Shown piece by piece: positions 21,139 to 32,724 of a stretch of 64,000 bases of DNA. This stretch comes from Proales similis. Taxonomy: Eukaryota; Rotifera; Eurotatoria; Ploima; Proalidae. Position 1 is the first letter of the stretch. Every line of letters starts with the position of its first letter. Under the pieces are notes generated by a model, which was given only the letters and a program-made list of their open reading frames with translations, was not told the DNA's origin and did no database searches. The DNA lies in contig JAGVRJ010000011.1 in NCBI GenBank assembly GCA_019059635.1, forward strand, positions 930,001-994,000. Direction: 5' to 3'. A program made the translations under genes and the position numbers.

Positions 21139-23336
21139 ATGAGCCAGCAGCCCGATGAGAACAACAACTACGGCAGCCGATTGTCTGAAAAAGGTACTTG
21201 GCAAGCAGGCACTGCCTCTCTTTCTAGAGCAGAACTCAGTTCGCCTCCTAACCCATTACGAAACACAAAGAGCAATCGACGGCAATCGCGGACAGTGCAG
21301 ACAAGAGCAAACAGTTGCTTGCGTCCAACGAGAACTCTGGTCGACCTCTGCCCACCTTAAATAGGCGCTCGTTGTTCGCATCTTACATTTACGCCAACAC
21401 AAACACAATATTGAACAAGTTCGTGATGAGCTACGAGGAGCAGTTGCATCGAGCCATAAATCGAAACAACGTTGAAGTCTGCGCCGAGCTATTAAGAAAA
21501 CATTGCAGTCTGACCAAATCACACAATGGCCAGCATCCGCTCTGTTTGGCCTGTGAGAACAACTCAATTGAAATAGCCGAGCTGCTTATTGAGGTCAGTT
21601 GCTTTCTCATTCATGCGTTGGCCTCTAACGTGAGCTGGTGCTTAACTAGTACGGCGCTGATGTCAATCTCGTCGATGAGTCGAATCAGACATGCTTGATG
21701 TACGCAGTGGGCTCGGCCGACTTGAATTTAATTCGACTGTTGGTCGAGCGTGGCGCCAATGTCAACTACCAGGACACGAACGGTGTGACTCCTCTTCACG
21801 TGGCAGTCAATAGACAAAACGATGAAATATGCGATTTACTTCTTTGTGAAGGCGCCGACGTGAACGCCATCGAACGGTAATTGCGTCTTGTTCTAAACTC
21901 GAGCAAATGGAATAAATAAAAAATCCAAAAAGACTGTCGCGAAATACTCCGCTCTCGATGGCAGTGGCCAATGATTATTACTACATGAGCTGGCGCCTGC
22001 TGGACGCAGGAGCTGACCCCAATCAAGCGGACGTGAACGGAGACACGCCGCTGATAAAGGCAATATGGCAGGCGGCGACTGATTCGGTGCCGGGCGAGAA
22101 AATCTACGCGACCATTGAAAAGTTGATCAAACTGGGCGCGGATGTGAATCAGAGCAACGAAGCCGGACGATCGCCTCTATTCACTGCGGTCTATCAGAAC
22201 AACACCGAAATCGCTCTGCTGTTGCTCGACAACGGCGCCAGTGTTGACAAGAACGACTCTTGCCTATCGAACTTTACCATACTCCACTACGCCTGCTTTC
22301 AGGGCAACCATCGTCTAGTCAAAGCATTGCTCGAACGCAAGTGTGATCCGAACGCGATTGCGGCCTCGTGCGAGAGCGCTGTCTACATTGCCGTCATAAA
22401 GGGCTATTTGGACATTGTTGAGCTCCTGATTCAATATGGCGCCGATGTGAACGTTTTCATTGGAACTGAATGCGACAACAAGTGCACCGGTATGTGACTT
22501 GTTTGACCCGTATCACATATGAATTTAAACTCACTTGCTCCCAAACACACCAGCTCTTCAGGCGGCAGTCTACTACATAGCCGAGTACAAGCTCTTTAAG
22601 CAGATTGTGAACCGGCTGATTGAGGGCAACGTCAACTTGAGCGTGGCAGTGCCTGGACCCATAATCTACATTTGCCTCCAGTACAACAAGACAGACTTTG
22701 CCAAGCTGTTGATCAGCGTTGGAAGCTGCGTCGAAAAGCGAACAGTGTTCAATCAGTCGTGTTTTTACAAAGGTAAGTCAAATGACCCAGAAGCGCTTGA
22801 ACGCGTTTGGCTAATTCGTCTGCTTGTGGCTTGGTGCCGACCAAATAGCATTTCTCAGCAAGAATCTGGAGTTTATGCACATGTGCGTGATGGCCGGCTT
22901 TAACCTGCGCGGCGAGTCGTGGATTCCGCACTACCTGGAGAATCCGGACTTTATCGAGTACACGGACTTTTACGTTCGAAAAGCGACAAGTCAGAACAGT
23001 GAAGAAGAGAGTGACCCGGAATCGACCGAGCTGATGGCGCGCACCGACCAGGAGATAAACGAACTGCTCAATCAGGACGAGTACTACTTCGAACGGTTTC
23101 ACATGCGAAACAAAATAAAAATGGACGCGGCCAAGAGCAACAAGCTGGCCCGTGACATACACAAGTTTGTTGATTATTACTACCGCAATCCGCTCAGCTT
23201 GAAAGAGATCGCTCGAGTGCAGCTCAGGCGGCATCTTCTAAAAAACGATTTCAAAATGAAGCTCAAAATCGAACACGAGCTAGATCTACCGCGTCGGCTC
23301 AAAAGCTATTTATTACTCGAAGAGTTCAATTTCTAG
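21139..23336 (+). CDS. ankyrin-repeat and SOCS-box (ASB) family protein
   Basis: Six exons (21139-21193, 21301-21593, 21650-21876, 21933-22489, 22554-22772, 22849-23336) give 612 residues with all phases consistent. From about residue 60 there are about nine ankyrin repeats, with typical turns such as YGADVNLVDESNQTCLMYA, RGANVNYQDTNGVTPLHVAV, AGADPNQADVNGDTPLIKAI and LGADVNQSNEAGRSPLFTAV. A linker with an acidic stretch (NSEEESDPES) leads to a C-terminal SOCS box: PLSLKEIARVQLRRHLL, then LDLPRRLKSYLLLEEF. Known of the family: the SOCS box recruits Elongin B/C and Cullin-5, and the ankyrin repeats bind the substrate to be ubiquitinated. Which ASB subtype this is cannot be said. An AATAAA at 23354-23359 lies 18 bases after the stop; the next gene converges from the right. 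Confidence 0.87.
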
Positions 23337-23514
23337 CTTTTTCCATCATTAATAATAAAACACCGTTTCTATTTGGCATTGAAAACTCGCTTGGCTCTCT
23401 GTCTGACTTGGCCTCTGATCGATCGGGTGGGACGAAGTAAAGAATAGATCGATTTGATCTGAAACACTTTATTTCTCTTGTGCATTTGTTTTGAGCTCAG
23501 GCCTGAAAATCGCA

Positions 23515-25212
23515 TCACAAAACGGCCGGTATAACGGCTCGTTTGAATAGATGCTCGATAAGGTTTCGATGTAGAACTGTACCGTCCAATGCGTTCACCA
23601 GGCTGAACGAAGGGATAGTAGACACGCGCAGGCTGCTAATTAACTGCTGCTTGAGCTCTTTGGCTTCGAATTTCAACGCCAGCTTATGGACCGGAACTAT
23701 GTCGAGTGAGTCGCTCTCGCCGAATGGAGCGAGCAGGTCTGCTTTGGCCAAACACTTGTCCAGTAGAGTGTCATAATCGTCTCGGCACGAGTCGGAGCTA
23801 ACAATCACAAGCCTGTAGTCAACGCTTTGTTGAAGCTGCATTAGTCGCATGAATGAGATCGCCTGCTCGTACAAGCGCTCATCATTGGCTGTCACGCTCG
23901 AGCAGAAGTAAAACAGGTAAAAGTAATCAATGCAGGCGTCGCTCTGGTCCCAGGCGTCCGCTTCTGTTCGGCTGCCAGCATCAATTAGACTTTTTGAAAG
24001 CGGCTGAAGAAGAGAAGCGCTCAGCTTTGGCTTTTTCGCCTTTGTCGTTTTCACATGGGCAACCGGCATCGGGCCTGCTGTTACTCGCTTAGCTGACTGC
24101 AGACACGTTGCGCTCAACTCGTGTCCGTAGCGCAAGATGGCTCGTTCTAGCTCTCCGTTGATAATCTCGCCCGATTTGGCGTCCATCACAAACAGCCTCG
24201 GGGTTTGCTTGGCGACGAGAATAGTCGCAATTTTCGTCTAGCGTTCCGAACTGCTTTAGCGAATTAAGATAGAAGCGAAAGAGATGCTTGATCGAACCTC
24301 AAAAGATGAGTCTCTTAGGCGAAACCAGGTGAGATCGGTCGGCACCGGGACTGAGGTCTGCTGGTGATTGGCGACCACAAACAGAATCTGATGCTTTTGG
24401 TGAAAAGCTCGCCAGAACTCGGCCAAACTGTCAACAATCTCGTTGGAGTGTTGACCGGCGAAGAAGATGAAGATGAAGTTGGATTTTGCGGCAAAGTGCG
24501 AGAATGAGGATGACATGTTTTGATCGGGACAGATGGGCTCGAGTTGGTTGCACAGCTCGTCCATCAGATCAAACGGAGTCAGGTTGGAAGCGACACTTTT
24601 CGCCCTTGTCTTCATTCCGAACAGCTTCTCCATTTTCTTCACATTCAATGGACCCCGCAGAGCCTGGATTTTACTTTTGAAGTCGGTCTCGCTCGTCTTG
24701 AGCTCCACCACGGTCTGATTTCGATCCAGCTTCAGAGTGAGCACACTCAAGTAAGGAATGGCATCGACGTTGAAGTATTTGCACAATTGGTTCTAGAGTT
24801 GATTTAAAGCAATCAATTCGATCGATCGGCGAATAGACGAGCGGCAACTCGTTCTTACCTTAAGCTCGTGCTCGTGGTAGTCCAGGGCGTAGCGGATGTG
24901 CTTGTTTTTACTCAGAAAGTTGAAGTAGGACTGTTTAGAGTTGTCAGAGCTGACAAACACAATTTGAATCGGCTGTTTGCAAATGGGCGCGATGAGCATC
25001 AGCTCCGATAAATGTTGATCGAGTTTCTCGCTGCAGTTTAGCGGAAGCCAGCCTGCAGTGAAATAAAGCAACAGATGCAGCTTTTGGTGGCTTTTGCTTG
25101 CGCCAGAATTTGCGGCCCTCGCCGAGCGGAGGCCGTCTTCGATCAGATCGTCCAAGTCGATAAGAGAGCTTCTCTTTCTGTCTACGAACGTGCATTCGCG
25201 CAGAATGTTCAT
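23515..25212 (-). CDS. nucleoredoxin-like protein with three degenerate thioredoxin folds
   Basis: Three exons (25212-24859, 24792-24298, 24237-23515) give 523 residues. Three thioredoxin-like units can be followed. The first has LHLLLYFTAGWLPLNC and QIVFVSSDNS, followed by FNVDAIPYLSVLTL. The second has FIFIFFAGQHSNE and ILFVVANHQ, followed by TPRLFVMDAKSGEI. The third has YLFYFCSSVTANDE, LVIVSSDS and STIPSFSLVNALDG. The 'VFVSSD', 'IP.L..L' and 'G.I' phrases follow nucleoredoxin. None of the three units keeps the CxxC redox pair (PLNC, SNE and VTAND occupy the site), so a non-catalytic, binding role is inferred. The start is the Met at 25212 (MNILRECTFVD), just before the first fold; the frame is open further upstream. 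A minus-strand AATAAA lies at 23468-23473. Confidence 0.68.
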
Positions 25213-25540
25213 GTCTGCTTCTAAAATTCGAACGTATCTTTGACTGACGAGCTGCAACTGAGAAGAACAAGCGTAAAAAAGGAAGGCACCGAGAGAGAGA
25301 GAGAGGGACGCGTGCAGTTTTCTGGACGGCGCCGATCGGATTCGAGCTTCCGCCCGGATTAGTTGTGAAAGCTGCCAAAGAAACAATCGGAAATTATTCG
25401 TCACGAAATCGAAGCGATCATCATGCAACTCGACGACGTTTCAAATACACCAAAAGGTTTAGTTTTACTACCGAACGGGTCGATAAAAAGCAATTAAACG
25501 CTCGCTGCTGGTGCGCTCATCTTCCAATTCACCCTTTCCC

Positions 25541-25577
25541 TCTTTCTCTCTCTCTCTCTCTTTCTTTCTCTTTCTCT
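25541..25577. repeat. TC-rich microsatellite
   Basis: Imperfect (TC)n tract upstream of the nucleoredoxin-like gene. Its complement recurs as a GA tract about 300 bases away. Confidence 0.9.
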
Positions 25578-25864
25578 CGCGGCTCGCACTCTCTTTTCCT
25601 TTCATTCTTCGCCGTTTGGCGTTCGGTTCAAGCAGTTTTATGTTTGCATTCAGATGATTAATAGAGCCTGAACCTGCTAAATTAGAGGCAATCAACGCGA
25701 GCGAAAAGTAGAACGTAAATTGGAGGAAAAGAAAGAGGCGAAGAGAAATCGAGAATTTGATGGCTGAGAGAATAGAAGAGATGAAGAGAATCATTCTCTG
25801 ATGTTGTTCGATTCAGTCGGGGAAAAGCAGCCGGAAATGGGCTTTCTCCCAGCAAGCCAGCCAA

Positions 25865-25884
25865 AGAGAGAGAGAGAGAAGAGG
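25865..25884. repeat. GA microsatellite
   Basis: Short (GA)n tract in the same spacer, in inverted sense to the TC tract at 25541. Confidence 0.85.
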
Positions 25885-27508
25885 GAAAGAGGGGAAAAAG
25901 GACGCGAATGTGAAACGGAATGCAGAGCTCGCGAGCGCTCGAGCCCACACGAGTGGCAACGCTGGTTGAAATCGCGGCAGCCATATGGCCTTTGCAGACT
26001 TTTCATATCAGCTCGGCTCATTAATATTGATTAGCAGTGAGGAAATTGATTGTTCAAACATTGAAATGAGCTCAAGTTGTATTTTATGACGAGCGCTTAA
26101 ACTCACTCGCCAATCAATCAGATCGTGTGGTTGGTTTAAAGCTACTACAAGCAGCACACTCGCACCGAAACAAGAACAACATCGATAACAACAAAAAACG
26201 CAACAAGCCCCAAGCGCAATCGGAAGAGAATTATGAATTTCCAAAAAGCTGCACTTTTGCCCGGCCCGCTATTAATAACCGACTTACTGACTGGTTGACT
26301 AGTCATTCGGAGCCTGAATAAGTGCCCTAGCCCGAACAACCTCCGGATGCGTTCCTAATAACTAATCTAATTATCTAATAGGAGCCCTTCTTATTATTAA
26401 TAGAGCGAACGCGCGAATTAATCCACTTGTTAAATCAATCGCAAAGCCCTTTTACGCTGTCTATTGCTCTGCCGACGCAAGCATGCTGTTCTAGAACGGA
26501 GGGCGCGCTCTTTAATGTTGCTCGCCTGTCAAATGTTAATCTCCTCGTCGTTGCATTTCCCAACGGGCACTAGACTCGTTCGCACATTTGAATTTGTCTT
26601 CGTCTACCCATTGGCTGGCTCAACCCTTTTTAGCGCCTTCAAATGTTTGGCGCACACTTTCATCGAGCAAGGATTAGGAGACTTGGACGCAGATCGTCAA
26701 TGCGGCCGTCTGCTCCAATACATCGAGCCAATACATGAACTGTTCTGGCTCGAGGCTTCCTCCTTTTAATGTTGCGATCCAATTTAACAGGACCAAGCCA
26801 CAATTAACTTTAAATGAGCATTTCAATCAAGCGATTCTCACTTCTCCCGTTTTCTTTGTACGCAAATTATTTTCCTTGGGCTGTGTGCATTGAAGCTTAA
26901 TGAGGCTCACAAAGAGAAGTGTTTGCTGCTCAGAGACCGAGTGGCTGCTGCAACGATCAATGACGGGTGGCTGTCAGATTATTATTATTATTTCTGCCTA
27001 CTAATGCTCATTCAAATCTAATTTGAGAGTGAATCGAATGGAGCTTGGCATTGCAGATTGACAACAGCAGCGGATATGAAGCCAGTCTTTCAAAATGCGT
27101 CAAAAAGACGCTTCAGGCCCAGTGACACAGAGCAGGGTAGAGCAGAACGTAGACATAAACGAAGAGGGAATGAGACAAGGGGACGAGAGAGCAGCGGAGA
27201 GATTGGGAGAAAACGAGAAGAGCAAAAGCAAAATAGTTGTTGGCGTTCTGGTGTTTATGTCAAATGTCAAACGGAAACGACAGACAAGTGGCCACCAACT
27301 CGAGATTTAAAAGAGCTTAATTTACTCAACATCAAGCTAGACAGAAATACATCAAACATAAACGTCTGAGTGCTGATCAAAAGTAAAAGCGAGCCAATTA
27401 ACAACGTTCTATTCGAAATGAGCAGCGCAAATGACACTGCAGCAACTCGTCGTCATGAGTCGGTCGCCGCATGAAATTAAGAAAGCGGACGAGGAAAAGA
27501 ATAACGCA

Positions 27509-28832
27509 TCAGGAGAGTACGACCAGACTGGTGGGCACGTGAGTGTTCAGCTTGTCAAGACTCACTGCTCGGCGATGAGTATTTTTCAAGAGGCTGACAG
27601 TCTCCTTGAAGTGTTCTTGACACGCGGCCGACATGGCCTCCATTTTCACTGCTCTCTCCTTGGTGAGACGCTCGCTGGTCGTGGTTGAGCTTTCGTCTTG
27701 GCAAATGTTGCGCAAATCAAAGTAGTATTTGGCGTAGACGCTCGACGGCACGTTGGTGTTGAACTGGAGTAGATTGAGGTACTCTCTTTCGAGTCGGTTC
27801 CTGCATGAAAATTCAAGCAAATTAGATTAGTCCGATTGAGCAAGTCTGTGGCTTCTTGTCAGCTTACATGTCTTCAACGCTCAAGTCCGGAATGATTCGG
27901 CAATAGTCGACGTTCCAGACTGCCTGGTCGTCCCATACTTTGGAGGCGAGCATTATAGCGCCGAGCACCAGTCGTCTCCAATTCGACGGACACAAGTCGA
28001 TCTCTGCGTAGGACAGAATTCGCTCCAGATAGATCAGAGTGACTATCACGCATTCGGCCGTCAGCTGCGCTGAGATGAACAGCTTTTTTATGAATTTGTA
28101 AACAAGTCGCTGATCGGGAACTTGTTTATCGTAGTCGTCAGGTACGACCGCGCCCTTCTATGAGTGAATTGCAACAATCAGTGGCCAGCAGGCGACCCGA
28201 TCTAAACGCTTACGTTCAACGGATGAAGCTTTTCGTCGAATATTTCGAGCGATCTGTCCGAGCCACGCTGTTTGATGTGATAGTAGATCGCAAACGAAAC
28301 AAGCCGAATCACATATTTCAACTTTGGATGCGTAATAGACGAGTCGTCGATGTAAATGGTCGAACAGCTGCTGTACTTTCTGCTGAGTCGAATCGAGCTG
28401 TCATCGTTCTATTCGTGAGTTTCCAGATTAAAATGGCCCTAAGACGGATGAAGATTTTTGAGGTGATGATCGCTTACATGAGAAGGAGCTGGCTCGACTT
28501 GATCGGTCTCGTTAAAAAACATGGTCTCACGCCGTTCGATATCTGGTTCAAAGAAAGAGAAGCGATCAGCGAAAGGAGCACTATCAACAAAAGCTGTTTG
28601 AAAGCCTACGCGCTTTGGGAAGAAATAAGGTGCCTGGTAGCGGATGATCGGCCGGATTGTTGTCTGCTTGCTCAGTCTCGTAATAGTCGGTAATGTGCGG
28701 CACACTCAAGTTGGCATCTTCACGCAGATTGTCCTCGTTCGACGGCACCGACCTTTTCCTCGGCTCGACTAGATCGGTTTGCTTCAACTGACCGTTTGAC
28801 TGATTGGTTGCACTACTCGACGATCGATTCAT
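27509..28832 (-). CDS. CCNY: cyclin Y
   Basis: Five exons (28832-28610, 28542-28478, 28408-28214, 28157-27868, 27800-27509) give 354 residues. The match to animal cyclin Y is close over the cyclin box: [93 protein letters not shown] and [20 protein letters not shown]. Known role: membrane-associated cyclin that activates CDK14/16 and primes LRP6 in Wnt signalling. The N-terminus starts MNRSSSS and lacks the myristoylation Gly2 and Cys of vertebrate CCNY (MGNTTSC). Either membrane targeting differs or the true first exon was missed. The C-terminal Ser-rich tail ([14 protein letters not shown]) resembles the vertebrate phospho-tail. Confidence 0.95.
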
Positions 28833-29280
28833 TTTGCTTTTTTTCTCGTCGCTCCTTAACAAAAGCATGACGATTGGATTGGTTTGGTCCGAGGCAATTC
28901 GACTCACCTGTATCTGGAGCGACGCCATGCTTTGCAGCAGTTTCCCATTTCTCTTCAACTGCGGCTGCGGCAAGTGCGAGTTAAATGTCTTGTTGCTGGC
29001 CTTGAGTTCAATGTCGATCGATGGGTCAGTCAAACTAAAACGGTTTCGCTCGTCTCATTGCTCTGCCCTTCTGATTGGTTATAGAGAAAAAATAGAAATT
29101 TTGAATGAACTGAGAACAAAATCGCATGCAATCAGATTAAATTTAGAACAGATCGTTTGTAGACTGCGTTTCGATTAGCAGCTATGGACCAACCAGATTG
29201 GAGTTGAGTTGAAAATTTTTTTATTCAAAATCAACAATTGTTGCCGTCACTTTTGAGTGGGCGTCGTCCGTTCGGGGTAA
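28833..29280. other. spacer between cyclin Y and CWC25
   Basis: The minus-strand frame of cyclin Y exon 1 stays open up to about 29033 without similarity. A minus-strand AATAAA at 29220-29225 fits the CWC25 transcript end. No separate gene seen. Confidence 0.5.
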
Positions 29281-30608
29281 TTACTTTTGAGCAAATTTGG
29301 TCTCCTCTCCTCGTTGAATGTTTTTTATATTCCGTCTGATGCGATCTTCTGTTGAAGAGTAGGCGTCCATCATCATGTTGCTGGAGAGAGAAATTCGTTA
29401 AGCGATTTTGCGAGCAGGCGAAGAAAAGATGGAAAGAAGAAATGAGATGGAAATTACTTGAACAGACTGGTGGCCTCGTAATGTCCTTCGCCTCCTTTAA
29501 GATGACTCTGCTCTTCGTCTTTCTCCTCTTTTATGTAGCTCTTGACATTTTTGTCTCTGACTTGGTTGCGCCATTTGGCATTCGACTGCATTTCTTCCAG
29601 TCTTCTCTGCCGTTCCTCTTCACTCAACTGACTGGGACGGGGCCGATTATTGTGTTGTTGTGGCTTGTGCGTGCCCGACTTGGACGAGTCTTCTCCTCTG
29701 ATTTGCTTGAGTCGTTCGATGCGTTCCTTGTAGGCCCGAGCCTCGGCATGCGAACGGGTGTCTTCTCTGCGTCGGCTGTCGGAGTGGGAATCTCGACCGC
29801 GGCTATCGAGGCCATAGCGATCGTCCTTTGGTCGCTCTCTGCTACGACTGCGCCTTTGATGTCGTTCTCTACTCGAACGCTCTTGGCGTCGATAGGTGTG
29901 ATGACGATCGCCGCTCCGGCTTCTGCTTCTCCTCTTCCTCGGCCCATCATGGCCTCGATGCCGGTCTCCTTCTCGCCTCTCTCTCCTCGGACTTGGGCTC
30001 CTACGCTCATACTTGACTCTCTCGTTTCTCCTCTTGATGTGTCTGGACGGCTCTTCGTCGTCTGAATCATGATTTCTGTTCGACAACTTGAAATAAAACA
30101 ACATTTATCTCCCAAACTCAAATCGCATTCAATGTCGATTCAACCGACCATTTGCTTGAGCTGTTTGATTCGGACCGGGTTTTCCAGGAGACGTTTCTTG
30201 GCTTCTATTTCTTGCTTTCTGTTCAAAGAGTTTATGAGCGCCAGCTCGCTAAGAAATTCTGATCGAATCTGGTCGCTTTACTTTATTTCGTAGAGCGGGT
30301 CCTCACGGATCTTGTTCAACAGATCGACCGTGCTTGTGGCGAACTTGGTCTCTTTTGGCTTCTCGATTTCCTGCTCAATAAGCAGCTTGTCGATCGGCTT
30401 TCCCAGCAAGTACGCGTCCCGGTCAATCTTGTCGCCAGAGTAAATCCATTCGACGCGGTCTCTGTTTTTATGGTCAAGCGAATAGAAATTAACGAGCAAA
30501 AAGGTGAGCAACAGGAGCTTACTCTGGCCTCTGCGAAGAGCCCGATTGAGATTGGCCTGCGTTCGGTCTCTCGGCCGGATCGATTGCCTGCATTTTTCGG
30601 CTGGTCAT
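29281..30608 (-). CDS. CWC25: pre-mRNA splicing factor CWC25 homologue
   Basis: Five exons (30608-30523, 30461-30282, 30218-30149, 30086-29458, 29380-29281) give 354 residues in consistent phase. The middle matches CWC25: VEWIYSGDKIDRDAYLLGKP, IDKLL, STVDLLNKIREDPLYEIK and RLLENPVRIKQLKQM. A long Arg/Ser/Asp-rich tract follows, then LSEEERQRRLEEMQSNAKWR and TEDRIRRNIKNIQRG at the end. Known role: joins the activated spliceosome to promote the first trans-esterification. Odd: family members begin with a conserved CIR_N segment (NLKKSWHP...); here the first exon reads MTSRKMQAIDPAERPN and no such segment was found upstream to 31.2 kb. A missed distant exon or real loss are the alternatives. The GTCGGT donor of exon 3 is weak. 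Confidence 0.87.
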
Positions 30609-31558
30609 TTTGAGTGTGCTGCGGTCAGCTCTGGAAGCAGGTCAGTGTGGAGTTGAGGCGATTTGACTGCACCAAAAGCAGCCTGATTTGGCTTTAATCA
30701 AGCTGACTGCTGCTCTGTTTGTGTATGTGTGTGCTTCTGGTGTCTAACCAAAACAAAAAGCGAAAAGTGAATCGCCTATGCGACAAGCGATGCGGAAGCT
30801 GCTCTAAATTGCTGCTCTTGCATGTACAGCATTCTGTCGAGTTGAGAAATGTTCGCTGATTATAATTTGCTATTTATGCCCGACCTACATAGATTAAGGC
30901 TTCTCTAACATGGACCGACACCCTTGGGTTGGTCCGCTGCTTTCAATTATTGCTTCCGCTCTCTCTCTCCCCCTTGTTGATTTTCTATGCTTTTCGGTGC
31001 GAAGTCATTTATTTCTTGACAGGACAAATTCAACGCTCGTCACGCGCACTCCCTGCTGTGATCGGATGTGATCAAATTCCGCCACTCAACAGAGCAACTT
31101 GATCTCGCGAGTTCGCTCTGAAGTTAAACGCCTCTTTTCTCGGAGCATCTTAAATGCCCGGCGGCTCTCGAGGAGTCCGATTTCATCTTCACATTGCCGC
31201 AGTCAGCGGGCTTCGCTCAGACAACTCAATTAGTTTTATTGACTGAGAGCAATTCGTGAGGAGATAACTAAGCGATTGGGCAGGAAAATGAGACCCATGG
31301 AGCCATTAAGAGAGCGGCGATGTGTCAAGTTAGTTCCTTGGTCATCAGCTCTATCTATCAGCTCTCAGTCTATCAGCTCGACCGATGGGCATTTAGATTT
31401 GCTCCATCCAATCGAGTGTATGTTCAGCTTGGCGCATTCAGCTCTCACTTGTAATTATATAAACGTTGACTTGCAATTTGGACCCAATTTGAATTGAATC
31501 AAAAAGCGAACCAATAATTATAGATAAATTTCCATAGCAAGTATTTCCATACAGCAAA
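30609..31558. promoter_or_regulatory. divergent intergenic region between CWC25 and ETFB
   Basis: This 950-base gap is shared by two genes transcribed outward. It contains CT-rich runs (about 30957-30972) and a short cluster of TATCAGCTC-like units at 31345-31380. No gene recognised. Confidence 0.45.
31345..31380. repeat. short tandem cluster of (C/T)ATCAGCTC units
   Basis: Three imperfect copies of ATCAGCTC spaced 13-15 bases apart, about 200 bases upstream of the ETFB start. This could be a minor tandem repeat or a regulatory cluster. Confidence 0.6.
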
Positions 31559-32435
31559 ATGTCATTGAGGGTTTTGGTCGGCTGCAAACGAGCCATTGAC
31601 TACGCAGTCAAGGTGAGTGCTGTGCTCTTTGAGAGTTGAAATTTCAATTAAACGCGTCCAGATTCAAGTGAAGACCGACCTGACGGGTGTGGTCACCGAG
31701 GGCGTGAAGCACTCGTTGAATCCGTTCGATGAGATCGCAATGGAAGAGGCGGTGCGGCTCAAGGAGAAGAAGCTGGCCAAGGAGGTGATCGCAGTCTCAT
31801 GTGGGCCAGCTCAGTCGCAAGACGTCCTGAGAACCGCGCTCGCCCTGGGCGCTGACAAGGCCATTCACGTTGAGATCGACCAGAAAACCTACGAGACGCT
31901 GCAGCCACTTCACATATCAAAAATTCTGACCAAACTGGCGCAGAAGGAGAACATCGATTTGATCATATTAGGCAAGCAGGCCATCGACGACGACTGCAAT
32001 CAAACCGGCCAAATGACGGCTGCACTTCTAAACTGGCCGCAGGTAGCTCACTCTGGCCTAGTCGCTACAACGGCTCACGTTTAAACGAGTTCCGCCTAGG
32101 CCACATTCGCATCCAAATTCGAATTGACCGCCGACCAGAAAGAAGCGACCTGTGAACGTGAGATTGACGGTGGCTTGGAGACGATCAAGATTAAACTGCC
32201 GGCCGTGTTGACTGCCGACCTTCGCCTGAACACGCCGCGCTACGCCACTTTGCCCAATATAATGAAGGCGAAGAAGAAGCCGCTGGGCAAAGTAAAGCCG
32301 GACGAGCTCGGAGTTGACCTCTCGCCGCGTCAACAAATTGTGCAAGTAGCCGAGCCACCGAAACGCCAAGGCGGTGGAAAAGTGGCCTCAGTCGAAGAGC
32401 TTGCCGAGAAAATAAAGAAAATGGGCGTCGTCTAA
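31559..32435 (+). CDS. ETFB: electron transfer flavoprotein subunit beta
   Basis: Three exons (31559-31612, 31662-32042, 32100-32435) in phase 0 give 256 residues, the usual length (human 255). The start reads [18 protein letters not shown]. Conserved parts are [86 protein letters not shown] and KAKKKPL. Known role: the beta subunit binds AMP and, with ETF alpha/FAD, carries electrons from acyl-CoA dehydrogenases to ETF-QO in the mitochondrial matrix. CPT1 at 44 kb feeds the same fatty-acid oxidation route, but 12 kb of unrelated genes lie between, so this is coincidence rather than linkage. Confidence 0.98.
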
Positions 32436-32554
32436 GCAGCAGTCGCTCTTTTCTACTTCTCTCTCTGTCTCTGTCTCTACCGCTCACTGATCGTTAGCCA
32501 AGCGCCGAATTCAAATTACTATTGACTTAGTGAAATGCACAAGTTTTAACCTTC

Positions 32555-32560
32555 AATAAA
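32555..32560 (+). terminator. polyadenylation signal AATAAA of ETFB
   Basis: Canonical hexamer 120 bases after the ETFB stop and 165 bases before the CDC16 start on the same strand. Confidence 0.8.
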
Positions 32561-32724
32561 GCCATTTAATTTCGACTCGACCTCTTTCTTATTCGTATGC
32601 ATTCAGCTGTTGATGCGGCAAGTGGTTTGAAAAAAGTTGTCTTTTTTAAGAATAGTCGCATTCTATTGTCATCGTGGTGATCGTAAATTTAAGATCTCGT
32701 TCCGGAATTGTATTTGAAAGGAGA

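Larger units (their letters stand above)
25213..27508. other. 2.3-kb spacer, no gene recognised
   Basis: This is the longest gene-free stretch of the window. It contains TC and GA tracts and several medium frames (for example 26464-26769 and 27058-27369) that are basic or low-complexity and lack splice-linked partners. The 5' end of the nucleoredoxin-like transcript and the 3' UTR of cyclin Y must lie at its edges. Confidence 0.5.

Noticed and set aside
26464-26769. 101-codon frame in the 2.3-kb spacer
   Set aside because: No ATG start and no recognisable motif; the surrounding spacer shows no exon pattern.
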